6,794 nt of DNA from Brevundimonas sp. UBA2388 (GTDB lineage Bacteria > Pseudomonadota > Alphaproteobacteria > Caulobacterales > Caulobacteraceae), in the NCBI GenBank assembly GCA_002343425.1, contig DDSO01000128.1:6154-12947 (forward strand). The letters are read 5' to 3'. Positions 1-4,881 of this stretch are shown piece by piece; the stretch's first letter is position 1, and every line of letters starts with the position of its first letter. The notes below the pieces were generated by a model. That model did not search any database. It was not told the origin of the DNA and worked only from the letters and a program-made list of their open reading frames with translations. The translations under genes were made by a program, and so were the position numbers.

Positions 1-572
1 CGGACGGAATGGGCGGCGCGATCCGCCGCGCCGAGGAAATGGCCGCCGCCGACGCGCGCTACTTCATCCCGCAACAGTTCGAGAACCCGGCCAATCCCGC
101 CATCCACCGGGCGACCACCGCCGAGGAAGTGTGGCGCGACACCGATGGCCAGGTCGACATCTTCGTCTCGGGAGTCGGCACCGGCGGCACGATCACCGGC
201 GTCGGCCAGGTGCTGAAGGCGCGCAAGCCCTCGCTGCGCATGATCGCGGTCGAGCCGACGGCCTCGCCGGTGCTGTCGGGTGGGGAGCCCGGGCCGCACA
301 AGATTCAAGGCATCGGGGCGGGCTTCATCCCCTCGATCGTCGATCGCTCTGTCATCGACGGGGTTGAACAGGTGTCCAATGAGGACGCCTTCGACATGGC
401 CCGCAAGGCGGCGCGGACGGAGGGGATTCCCGTCGGCATTTCATCGGGCGCCGCCCTGGTCGCCGCCTTCCGTCAGGCTGCGCTGGACGAGAACGCAGGC
501 AAGACGATCGTGGTGATCATCCCCAGCTTCGCGGAACGTTATCTGTCGACGGCGTTGTTCGAGGGGCTGTGA
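1..572 (+). CDS. cysK: Cysteine synthase (O-acetylserine sulfhydrylase), 5'-truncated by the window edge
   Basis: PLP-dependent enzyme that makes L-cysteine from O-acetylserine and sulfide in the cytoplasm, the last step of cysteine synthesis. The reading frame is already open at base 3 (Asp-Gly before the first visible Met at base 9), and this Met lies inside a typical DGM-GAI-AEE segment of the family, so the gene starts upstream. About 189 codons remain of the usual 300-330. Visible family marks, counted from that Met, are the PLP-phosphate loop GTGGT (57-61), the [11 protein letters not shown] segment (98-108), the GISSGAAL segment whose serine contacts the PLP ring (143-150), and the typical end [12 protein letters not shown]. 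The PLP-binding lysine and the TSGNTG substrate loop would lie outside the window. CysK is favoured over CysM or cystathionine beta-synthase by these segments and by the absence of a further C-terminal domain. No clear terminator follows it. Confidence 0.93.
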   Translation, partial: DGMGGAIRRAEEMAAADARYFIPQQFENPANPAIHRATTAEEVWRDTDGQVDIFVSGVGTGGTITGVGQVLKARKPSLRMIAVEPTASPVLSGGEPGPHKIQGIGAGFIPSIVDRSVIDGVEQVSNEDAFDMARKAARTEGIPVGISSGAALVAAFRQAALDENAGKTIVVIIPSFAERYLSTALFEGL

Positions 573-579
573 CGGCCGT

Positions 580-595
580 TTGAACGACCGTTCAA
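580..595. promoter_or_regulatory. TetR-type operator O1, perfect 7-2-7 palindrome
   Basis: The sequence TTGAACGACCGTTCAA is a perfect inverted repeat of TTGAACG around a 2-bp centre, the size and symmetry usual for TetR-family operators. It lies 8 bp upstream of the candidate -35 box. A near copy lies 36 bp further on (616-631), and a TetR gene is the second gene of the operon downstream, so autoregulation is the natural reading. A terminator is unlikely because the 2-nt loop is too tight, although TTTT follows nearby. Confidence 0.72.
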
Positions 596-602
596 GTTTT
601 CG

Positions 603-632
603 TTGACTCCGGTTCTTGAACGAGCATTCAAT
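603..632 (+). promoter_or_regulatory. Candidate sigma70-like promoter of the DUF4287-tetR-PCuAC operon
   Basis: A -35-like TTGACT (603-608) is followed after 18 bp by a weak -10-like TTCAAT (627-632, 4 of 6 consensus positions). The -10 overlaps operator O2, and O1 lies just upstream of the -35, so a bound TetR dimer would block polymerase. A GANTC site (GACTC, 605-609), the methylation target of CcrM in alphaproteobacteria, overlaps the -35. The assignment is by consensus only. Confidence 0.45.
616..631. promoter_or_regulatory. TetR-type operator O2, near-perfect copy of O1
   Basis: TTGAACGAGCATTCAA repeats the O1 palindrome with one base breaking the symmetry (CATTCAA in place of CGTTCAA). 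Its centre is 36 bp from the O1 centre, about 3.4 helical turns. It overlaps the candidate -10, the usual position for a repressor site. Confidence 0.68.
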
Positions 633-657
633 AGGGCTCGGGAACGGGAGATGAAGC

Positions 658-1215
658 ATGGCTGACCCTCAGGCCGAAACGGCTGCCATGATCGCCAATC
701 TGAAGGCGAAGACCGGCCAGTCGCTGGACGAATGGCTGGCGCTGGCCAGGACCAGCGGACAGGTGAAGCACGGTGGGCTGGTGTCCTGGCTGAAGGCCGA
801 GCACGGGCTGGGGCACGGCTACGCCAATCTGGTGGCGCACAAGACCTTCGCTTCGGACGCCGGGTCCAGCGACGACGCCGCCCTGATGGAGGCCATGTTC
901 GCCGGGCCGAAGGCGGCGATGCGCCCGGCCTATGACCGGATCGCGGGCATCGTGTCGGGGCTGGAGGGCGCCCAGTTCGCGCCGAAGAAGGGCTATGTCA
1001 GCTTCCGCCGGAACAAGCAGTTCGGCCTGGCGCAACCGTCGACCAAGGACCGGCTGGATCTTGGGCTCAGCCTGAAAGGGGTCCAGCCGTCGGGACGGCT
1101 GGAGGCGGCGGGGTCGTGGAACGCCATGGTCACCCACCGGGTCCGCATCGCCTCGGCCGACGAGATCGACGCAGAGGTCGAGGGCTGGATCAGACAGGCC
1201 TGGGCAGCGGCGTGA
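658..1215 (+). CDS. DUF4287 plus DUF5655 domain protein
   Basis: A 185-residue cytoplasmic protein with no signal peptide or membrane segment. Residues about 8-62 match the DUF4287 pattern (KTGQSLDEWLAL, then KHGGLVSWLKAEHGLGHGYANL). Residues about 78-183 match DUF5655 (APKKGYVSFRRNKQFGL, GRLEAAGSWNAMVTHRVRI, DEIDAEVEGWIRQA). The two domains commonly occur together in proteins of this length, so it looks complete. The molecular function of the family is not established and I assign none. The ATG at 658 is preceded by GGGAG at 646-650, a suitable ribosome binding site; the ATG at 651 is out of frame. It is the first gene of an operon with the TetR gene, whose GTG start overlaps this stop codon, and lies directly behind the twin palindromes. 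It is therefore probably under that repressor. Confidence 0.9.
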   Translation: MADPQAETAAMIANLKAKTGQSLDEWLALARTSGQVKHGGLVSWLKAEHGLGHGYANLVAHKTFASDAGSSDDAALMEAMFAGPKAAMRPAYDRIAGIVSGLEGAQFAPKKGYVSFRRNKQFGLAQPSTKDRLDLGLSLKGVQPSGRLEAAGSWNAMVTHRVRIASADEIDAEVEGWIRQAWAAA

Positions 1216-1826
1216 GCGGCGCGCCCGATGTCCGCACCCGGATCGTGATGGCGGCGATGGAGCTGTTCTGGGCCAAGGGCTACAATTCGACCTCGATCGC
1301 CGACATCCTGAGCCGGACCCAGCTGAACGCCGGCAGCCTGTACCATGTGTTTCCGGGCAAGCAGGACGTGCTGATCGCCGTGCTCGAGGCCTATCGCGAC
1401 GGGCTGTACGAGAACCTGGTCGATCCGGCCTGGGAGGGGGTGGACGATCCCGTCGAGCGCATCTTCGCCCTGCTGGCGCGGTACCGCTGGCTGATCCTCG
1501 AGACCGACTGCACCTATGGCTGCCCGATCGGCAGTCTGGCGCTGGAGCTGCATGAGGCGGACCCGGTGGTGCGCGACCTGCTGGCAGTCAACTTCACCGG
1601 CTGGGTCGGGGCGATCATGAAATGCCTTGATGCCGCCGGCGACCGTTTGCCGACGGGCGTCGACAAGCAGGCGCTGGCCGAGTTCGTGCTGACGACCATG
1701 GAGGGCGGGGTGATGCAGGCCCGGACCCATCGCGACGTCGGCTATTTCGACCGCGGGGTCTCCGCCCTGCGCGACCATTTCGACATGCTTCTGGCCCGCG
1801 CCGCGCGCCGGCCCGAGACCGTTTGA
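1212..1826 (+). CDS. TetR/AcrR-family transcriptional regulator
   Basis: A predicted ligand-responsive repressor of 204 residues, the usual TetR length. The N-terminal helix-turn-helix spans about residues 6-55: VRTRIVMAAMELFWAKGYNS, then TSIADIL, then the recognition-helix part LNAGSLYHVFPGKQDVL. The C-terminal domain carries YGCPIGSLALEL (102-113) and TTMEGGVMQART (161-172), typical of TetR ligand-binding and dimerisation domains in the YxaF/LmrA-like group. I chose GTG at 1212 because it overlaps the upstream TGA as GTGA, and homology to TetR begins a few residues later. An in-frame ATG at 1116 would add 32 arginine-rich residues lying inside the previous gene. No strong ribosome binding site is visible, which fits translational coupling. 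Cysteines 100, 104 and 138 are present; whether they sense thiol or metal stress is unknown. Likely targets are the palindromes at 580-595 and 616-631. Confidence 0.92.
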   Translation: MSGAPDVRTRIVMAAMELFWAKGYNSTSIADILSRTQLNAGSLYHVFPGKQDVLIAVLEAYRDGLYENLVDPAWEGVDDPVERIFALLARYRWLILETDCTYGCPIGSLALELHEADPVVRDLLAVNFTGWVGAIMKCLDAAGDRLPTGVDKQALAEFVLTTMEGGVMQARTHRDVGYFDRGVSALRDHFDMLLARAARRPETV

Positions 1827-1842
1827 GGGGAAGATCCGCGCC

Positions 1843-2823
1843 ATGAAAATTCGACTGATCGCCGCCGTCGCCCTGTCACTGGCCTTTGCGGCGCCCGGCC
1901 TGTCCGCTGTCGCCCAGGTCGCGGAATTGCCGGCGCCGGGCGTCGGCCGGGCGGCCTATGCCCCGTTCGAGCATCTGGTCGGAAAGACCTGGCGGGGCGT
2001 AGGCACCGGACCCGAGGCTGTCGAGGATATCCAGCGCTGGGACTGGGCTGTCGGCGGCCATGCGGTGCGCGTGGTCCATTCCGTGGGCGGGGGGGCTTAT
2101 GCGGGGGAGACCCTGATCTTCCGGGACCGGGCGAGCGGGGGCTACATCTTCCACTATTTCACCTCGGGCGGCTTCCATACCACCGGCGTCATGCGGCCGA
2201 CGGGCCCCGGCGCGTTCGAGGCCGAGGAGACGGTGCACGGCCTCGACGGCTTTCCGCCCATCCGCTCCACCCTGGTGATGGGCGCCGACGGTGTTCATCG
2301 CGCGCGCAGCTCCCAGCAGGAAAACGGTGAGTGGGTCGAAAAGGGCGGGTTTGACTATCGCGAAGACGCCTCGGCGGTCCCCGTCATGCCGGTGCTGGCC
2401 TCCGTTGCGCGGGAGGCCTCGGCCTCGGCGGGGCCGTTGGACCTGACCCGGCGGATCGTGGCGACCTCGGGCGTCGCCGGTGAGGACTCGGCCGGTTATG
2501 TGCGCATCCGCAACGGCTCCCCGGTGGCGGACGAGCTGGTCGATGCCTCCTGCGCCTGCGCCGACACGATCGAGTTCCACCGCGTGGTGCGCACGGAAAC
2601 GGGCGGAAGCATGATCGACGACCCGAACTGGACGGTTCCCGGTAACGGCGCGCTGGACGTACGGCCGGGAACCAGCCTGCACTTCATGCTGATAAATTTC
2701 GATCCGGCGAAGGCTGTCGACGGGCGGGTCCGTTTGACACTGTCCTTCCGCGACGCCGGGACGGTCGAGGCGGACTTCGCCCTGACCGGCGACAGTCGCG
2801 CTGCCTGGACGGCCTTCGACTGA
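1843..2823 (+). CDS. Secreted lipocalin-like and PCuAC copper-chaperone fusion protein
   Basis: A 326-residue exported protein. Residues 1-25 form a Sec signal peptide: positive start (MKIR), hydrophobic core, and a likely cut after AVAQ or nearby. Residues about 40-175 look like a calycin/lipocalin-type beta-barrel starting with HLVGKTWRGVG and rich in beta-prone aromatic strands; this assignment is by pattern only. Residues about 198-315 match the PCuAC family (PF04314), periplasmic Cu(I) carriers that serve cytochrome oxidase assembly or copper handling. Putative copper ligands are H246, M257, H280 and M282, spaced H-x10-M-x22-HxM against the family's H(M)x10Mx21HxM. The Met that normally follows the first His is Arg here. 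A CAC pair (C237, C239) lies close by. The ATG at 1843 has GAGGGGAAG upstream and is 17 nt after the TetR stop, so it belongs to the same operon. Copper binding is inferred, not shown. Confidence 0.8.
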   Translation: MKIRLIAAVALSLAFAAPGLSAVAQVAELPAPGVGRAAYAPFEHLVGKTWRGVGTGPEAVEDIQRWDWAVGGHAVRVVHSVGGGAYAGETLIFRDRASGGYIFHYFTSGGFHTTGVMRPTGPGAFEAEETVHGLDGFPPIRSTLVMGADGVHRARSSQQENGEWVEKGGFDYREDASAVPVMPVLASVAREASASAGPLDLTRRIVATSGVAGEDSAGYVRIRNGSPVADELVDASCACADTIEFHRVVRTETGGSMIDDPNWTVPGNGALDVRPGTSLHFMLINFDPAKAVDGRVRLTLSFRDAGTVEADFALTGDSRAAWTAFD

Positions 2824-2831
2824 CCGTCACA

Positions 2832-2845
2832 GCCGGTTAACCGGC
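2832..2845. promoter_or_regulatory. Perfect 14-bp palindrome GCCGGTTAACCGGC
   Basis: A perfect palindrome with no spacer, in the 44-bp gap between the copper-protein stop (2823) and the next start (2868). There is no following T-run, so it is not a standard intrinsic terminator. It could be an operator for the DUF2336 gene or a weak hairpin. A GATTC site, a possible CcrM target, follows at 2856-2860. No convincing -35/-10 pair was found here. Confidence 0.4.
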
Positions 2846-2867
2846 GTGGCCCTACGATTCGCGGGAC

Positions 2868-4085
2868 ATGTCCGAGACCGCGACCAGCCCTGAGGAGGCC
2901 GCCCCGGAAGGTGGATTCCGCGCGCGTCATGCGTTGCTGAAACGCCTGGCCGATGTGGTGTCCCTGCCCGCCAGCCGGATCAATGCCTTCGAGCGCGCCG
3001 TCACCGGCGACCTGCTGGTCGAGATGCTGCGGCTGGCCTCGCCCGAGGACCGCCGGCGGGTGGCCTCCCGGCTGGCCCCCCTGGCCGAACTGCCCAACGC
3101 CCTGGCGCGGATGCTGCTGCGTGACGATCCGGAGATCGCCGGCCTGCTGATCGAACAGTGCGCCTCGCTGTCGGATGCGGACCTGGTGGCCTGCGCGCGC
3201 GACGCCAGCCCCGCGCACCGCTTCCTGATGGCCAGTCGGCGGGCGTTGTCCGAGGTGGTCACCGAGACCCTGCTGAGTTTCGGCGAGAGCCATGTGATCG
3301 AAGCAGTGCTTCGCAACGGCACGGCCCGCCTGAGCCAGACGGCGATCGAGGGCGTCGTCAGCCTGAGCCGGCAGGAGCCGCAGTTGTGCGGCCCGACGCT
3401 GAAGCGTCCCGAACTGCGTCCGTCGGGCGCTTATGTGATGTTCTGGTGGTGTGGTCCAGAGGATCGCCGCACCATTCTGCAGCGGTTCGCCGTGTCGCGG
3501 GAGGTCATGCAGGAGGTGTCCGAGGATGTCTTCGCCATGGCGGCGGCGGAGAACTGGCAGGATCCTGTGTCGCGCAAGGCGCTGCAGTTTATCGAGCGGC
3601 GGCAGCGGAACCGGGCGGCGATCGCCAAGAGCCCCTATGGCGGACTGGAACAGGCCGTAGCCGCGGCCGCCGAGCGTGGGCTGAACCGCGAGGTGGCGAC
3701 AGAGATCGCCTATCTGTCGGGGGTCAAGCCGGTCACGGGCGCCAAGATCATGGGCGATCCGGGCGGCGAACCGCTGGCGATCCTCTGCAAGGCGACGGGG
3801 CTGGGCAAGAGCGATCTGGCCAATCTGTGGCGATCGATGCGTCGACCCGAGACGGCGGCGGACGGCTCGGTCCATCCGGCCTGGGACCGGGTGCGGATCA
3901 CCTATGACATGCTGGCGGTCGACCGGGCGCAGACGGTTTTGCGTTACTGGAACTGGTCGCTGTCTTCAGCCCTGACGCCGGCGCTTCTGAGGGCCATCCG
4001 CGATGGCGAAGAAGAGGGGCTGGACAACTACTCGGCGCCCGAGCGCGCGGCCATGCTCGCGCTGGCGGACAACTTCGGACGCTGA
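2868..4085 (+). CDS. DUF2336 domain protein (first of two in the window)
   Basis: A 405-residue, probably cytoplasmic, largely alpha-helical protein with no signal peptide or membrane span. The N-terminal half (about residues 20-245) has the DUF2336 layout of short helical pairs: LLKRLADVVS, VTGDLLVEMLRLASPEDRRR, VASRLAPLAELPNALARMLL, DDPEIAGLLIEQCASLSDAD, then VVTETLLSFGESHVIEAVLRN and GTARLS. The C-terminal half (about 255-375) has a second, more conserved-looking block around EIAYLSGVKPVTGAKIM and EPLAILCKATGLGKSDLANL. The biochemical role of the family is unknown; the repeats suggest protein binding. The ATG at 2868 has only a weak GCGGGAC ribosome site, but the ORF is the long one with sensible composition. 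It lies 166 bp upstream of mucR on the same strand, and a shorter DUF2336 relative lies beyond mucR on the opposite strand. Confidence 0.88.
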   Translation: MSETATSPEEAAPEGGFRARHALLKRLADVVSLPASRINAFERAVTGDLLVEMLRLASPEDRRRVASRLAPLAELPNALARMLLRDDPEIAGLLIEQCASLSDADLVACARDASPAHRFLMASRRALSEVVTETLLSFGESHVIEAVLRNGTARLSQTAIEGVVSLSRQEPQLCGPTLKRPELRPSGAYVMFWWCGPEDRRTILQRFAVSREVMQEVSEDVFAMAAAENWQDPVSRKALQFIERRQRNRAAIAKSPYGGLEQAVAAAAERGLNREVATEIAYLSGVKPVTGAKIMGDPGGEPLAILCKATGLGKSDLANLWRSMRRPETAADGSVHPAWDRVRITYDMLAVDRAQTVLRYWNWSLSSALTPALLRAIRDGEEEGLDNYSAPERAAMLALADNFGR

Positions 4086-4251
4086 GCACCCGAAGCACGC
4101 CGGACGCCGCTATCTATAGTGAACTTTCAAACACTTCGGAGAGCTATTTCCGAGCATGGAACCCGATGTTGCTTTCACAAGGGAACAAATCTATTGAACT
4201 CGCCAACGGCTGATTCAGTCGAGAAACAAGCAATCAAGGTGAGGCCGGCCC
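4086..4251 (+). promoter_or_regulatory. AT-rich leader and promoter region of mucR
   Basis: Positions 4111-4240 have 56 G or C out of 130 (43%), far below the flanking genes. MucR/Ros proteins are known to bind AT-rich sites containing T-A steps and often repress their own gene, and this stretch holds CTATAG (4114-4119), GCTATTTC (4143-4150) and CTATTG (4191-4196). GCTATTTC matches 7 of 8 positions of the Caulobacter-type -10 GCTANAWC, though no good -35 partner is seen. A GATTC site is at 4212-4216. A short inverted repeat TCGGA-N8-TCCGA spans 4136-4153. The strong ribosome binding site AAGGTGAGG (4236-4244) is 7 nt before the mucR ATG. The transcription start cannot be fixed by eye. Confidence 0.5.
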
Positions 4252-4686
4252 ATGGAAGACAACGCTCAACTCCTCGAGATGACTGCGGACATCGTGTCGG
4301 CCTATGTCGGCAACAACAATGTGCAGGCGTCGGAAGTGCCGGGCCTGATCTCCAGCATCCACGCCGCCCTGACCCAGGTCTCGACTGGCGCTGTCGAGCC
4401 TGAGCCTGAGGTCAAGGACCCGGCTGTACCGGTACGCAAGTCGATCACGCCCGATTTCCTGATCTGCCTGGAAGACGGCCGCAAGTTCAAATCGCTGAAG
4501 CGTCACCTGCGCACCAAATACAACATGAGCCCCGAGGAATACCGGGCGAAATGGGGTCTGGCGAAAGACTATCCGATGGTCGCCCCGAACTACGCCAAGG
4601 CGCGTTCGGACCTCGCCAAGCAGATGGGCCTGGGCCAGGGCGGCCGCAAACCCGCCCGCGCCGCCGCGGGCCGCGCCAAGAAGTAA
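4252..4686 (+). CDS. mucR: MucR/Ros-family zinc-finger-type transcriptional regulator
   Basis: A 144-residue DNA-binding regulator of the MucR/Ros family, known in alphaproteobacteria as global, H-NS-like repressors of surface, virulence and cell-cycle genes. Residues 7-41 ([13 protein letters not shown], then [14 protein letters not shown]) form the N-terminal oligomerisation part. Residues 45-62 are an acidic and proline-containing linker. Residues 65-115 are the Ros DNA-binding domain, starting [20 protein letters not shown] and continuing with [12 protein letters not shown] and [10 protein letters not shown]. The tail (128-144) is basic and glycine/alanine-rich. Expected zinc positions read C72, D75, H85 and K89 in place of C, C/D, H, H, so the site is incomplete; zinc-independent relatives are known in the family. 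The start has a strong ribosome binding site, and an intrinsic terminator follows directly. A single-gene unit with an AT-rich promoter fits autoregulation. Alphaproteobacteria often have several mucR paralogues, and I cannot tell which this is. Confidence 0.95.
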   Translation: MEDNAQLLEMTADIVSAYVGNNNVQASEVPGLISSIHAALTQVSTGAVEPEPEVKDPAVPVRKSITPDFLICLEDGRKFKSLKRHLRTKYNMSPEEYRAKWGLAKDYPMVAPNYAKARSDLAKQMGLGQGGRKPARAAAGRAKK

Positions 4687-4706
4687 TCCGGACGTTGTTC
4701 GAGAAG

Positions 4707-4739
4707 CGCCCGTCCTCGGCGATGGGGGCGGGCGTTTTT
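4707..4739 (+). terminator. Intrinsic terminator of mucR
   Basis: A 9-bp stem CGCCCGTCC (4707-4715) pairs with GGGCGGGCG (4726-4734), including one G-T wobble, around a 10-nt loop, and is followed immediately by TTTTTC. It begins 21 nt after the mucR stop. This is a textbook Rho-independent terminator for the plus strand. Confidence 0.9.
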
Positions 4740-4756
4740 CTGGTCGGGGGTTGGTT

Positions 4757-4872
4757 GAGTGGCTAGTGGCTAGTGGCTGGCCGACGCCTGCGAGACGGTG
4801 CTGACGGCGCCGCCCTTCCGCCAGCCGTGGAGCGGCAATCACTGACCACTAGCCACTAGCCACTAGCCACTC
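4757..4872. repeat. 22-bp perfect inverted repeat built from TAGTGGC heptamers
   Basis: The left arm (4757-4778) is GA followed by tandem GTGGCTA-type heptamers. The right arm (4851-4872) is its exact reverse complement. The arms enclose 72 bp, in which GGCTGGC (4775-4781) also pairs with GCCAGCC (4820-4826), and a perfect palindrome CGGCGCCG lies at 4805-4812. The element sits between the ends of two convergent genes and could form a large cruciform or RNA hairpin. No transposase or target duplication is visible, so a mobile origin is only a possibility. Confidence 0.85.
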
Positions 4873-4881
4873 ATCACTCGC
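4840..4881. repeat. Tandem heptamer array, six units of CACTNNN
   Basis: Six consecutive heptamers read CACTGAC, CACTAGC three times, CACTCAT and CACTCGC. The last base of the array is the first base of the stop codon of the minus-strand DUF2336 gene (4881-4883), so the array begins exactly where that coding region ends. The related left array (4758-4778) has three AGTGGCT units in the opposite orientation. The exact 7-bp period suggests slippage or recombination-driven growth. Confidence 0.88.

Noticed and set aside
580..600. The O1 palindrome followed by TTTT as a cysK terminator
   Set aside because: The 2-nt centre is too small for an RNA hairpin loop, the stem is not GC-rich, and a second copy at 616-631 fits an operator pair better.
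1116..1211. Upstream ATG extension of the TetR gene
   Set aside because: It would add 32 Arg/Gly-rich residues inside the DUF4287 gene; TetR homology begins only after the GTG at 1212, which overlaps the upstream stop.
993..1844. A 283-codon open frame on the minus strand
   Set aside because: Antisense to the TetR and DUF4287 genes, both of which have clear family motifs; composition is typical of a shadow frame.
1876..2682. A 268-codon open frame on the minus strand
   Set aside because: Antisense to the secreted PCuAC fusion gene, which has a signal peptide, a ribosome site and a family match; this frame has none of these.
2496..3875. A 459-codon open frame on the minus strand
   Set aside because: It lies antisense to the DUF2336 gene and the end of the copper-protein gene, is rich in Arg, Gln, His and Gly as expected for a high-GC shadow frame, and shows no recognisable family.
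3158..3907. A 249-codon plus-strand open frame inside the DUF2336 gene
   Set aside because: Gly/Arg-rich alternative frame fully contained in a real gene; no start signal or family match.
4119..4403. A 94-codon plus-strand open frame spanning the mucR leader and start
   Set aside because: Overlaps mucR out of frame, lacks a ribosome site and turns into an Arg/Gly-rich shadow after the mucR start.
4757..4881. The heptamer arrays as a CRISPR
   Set aside because: Repeat units are 7 bp, contiguous and without unique spacers; no cas gene is nearby.
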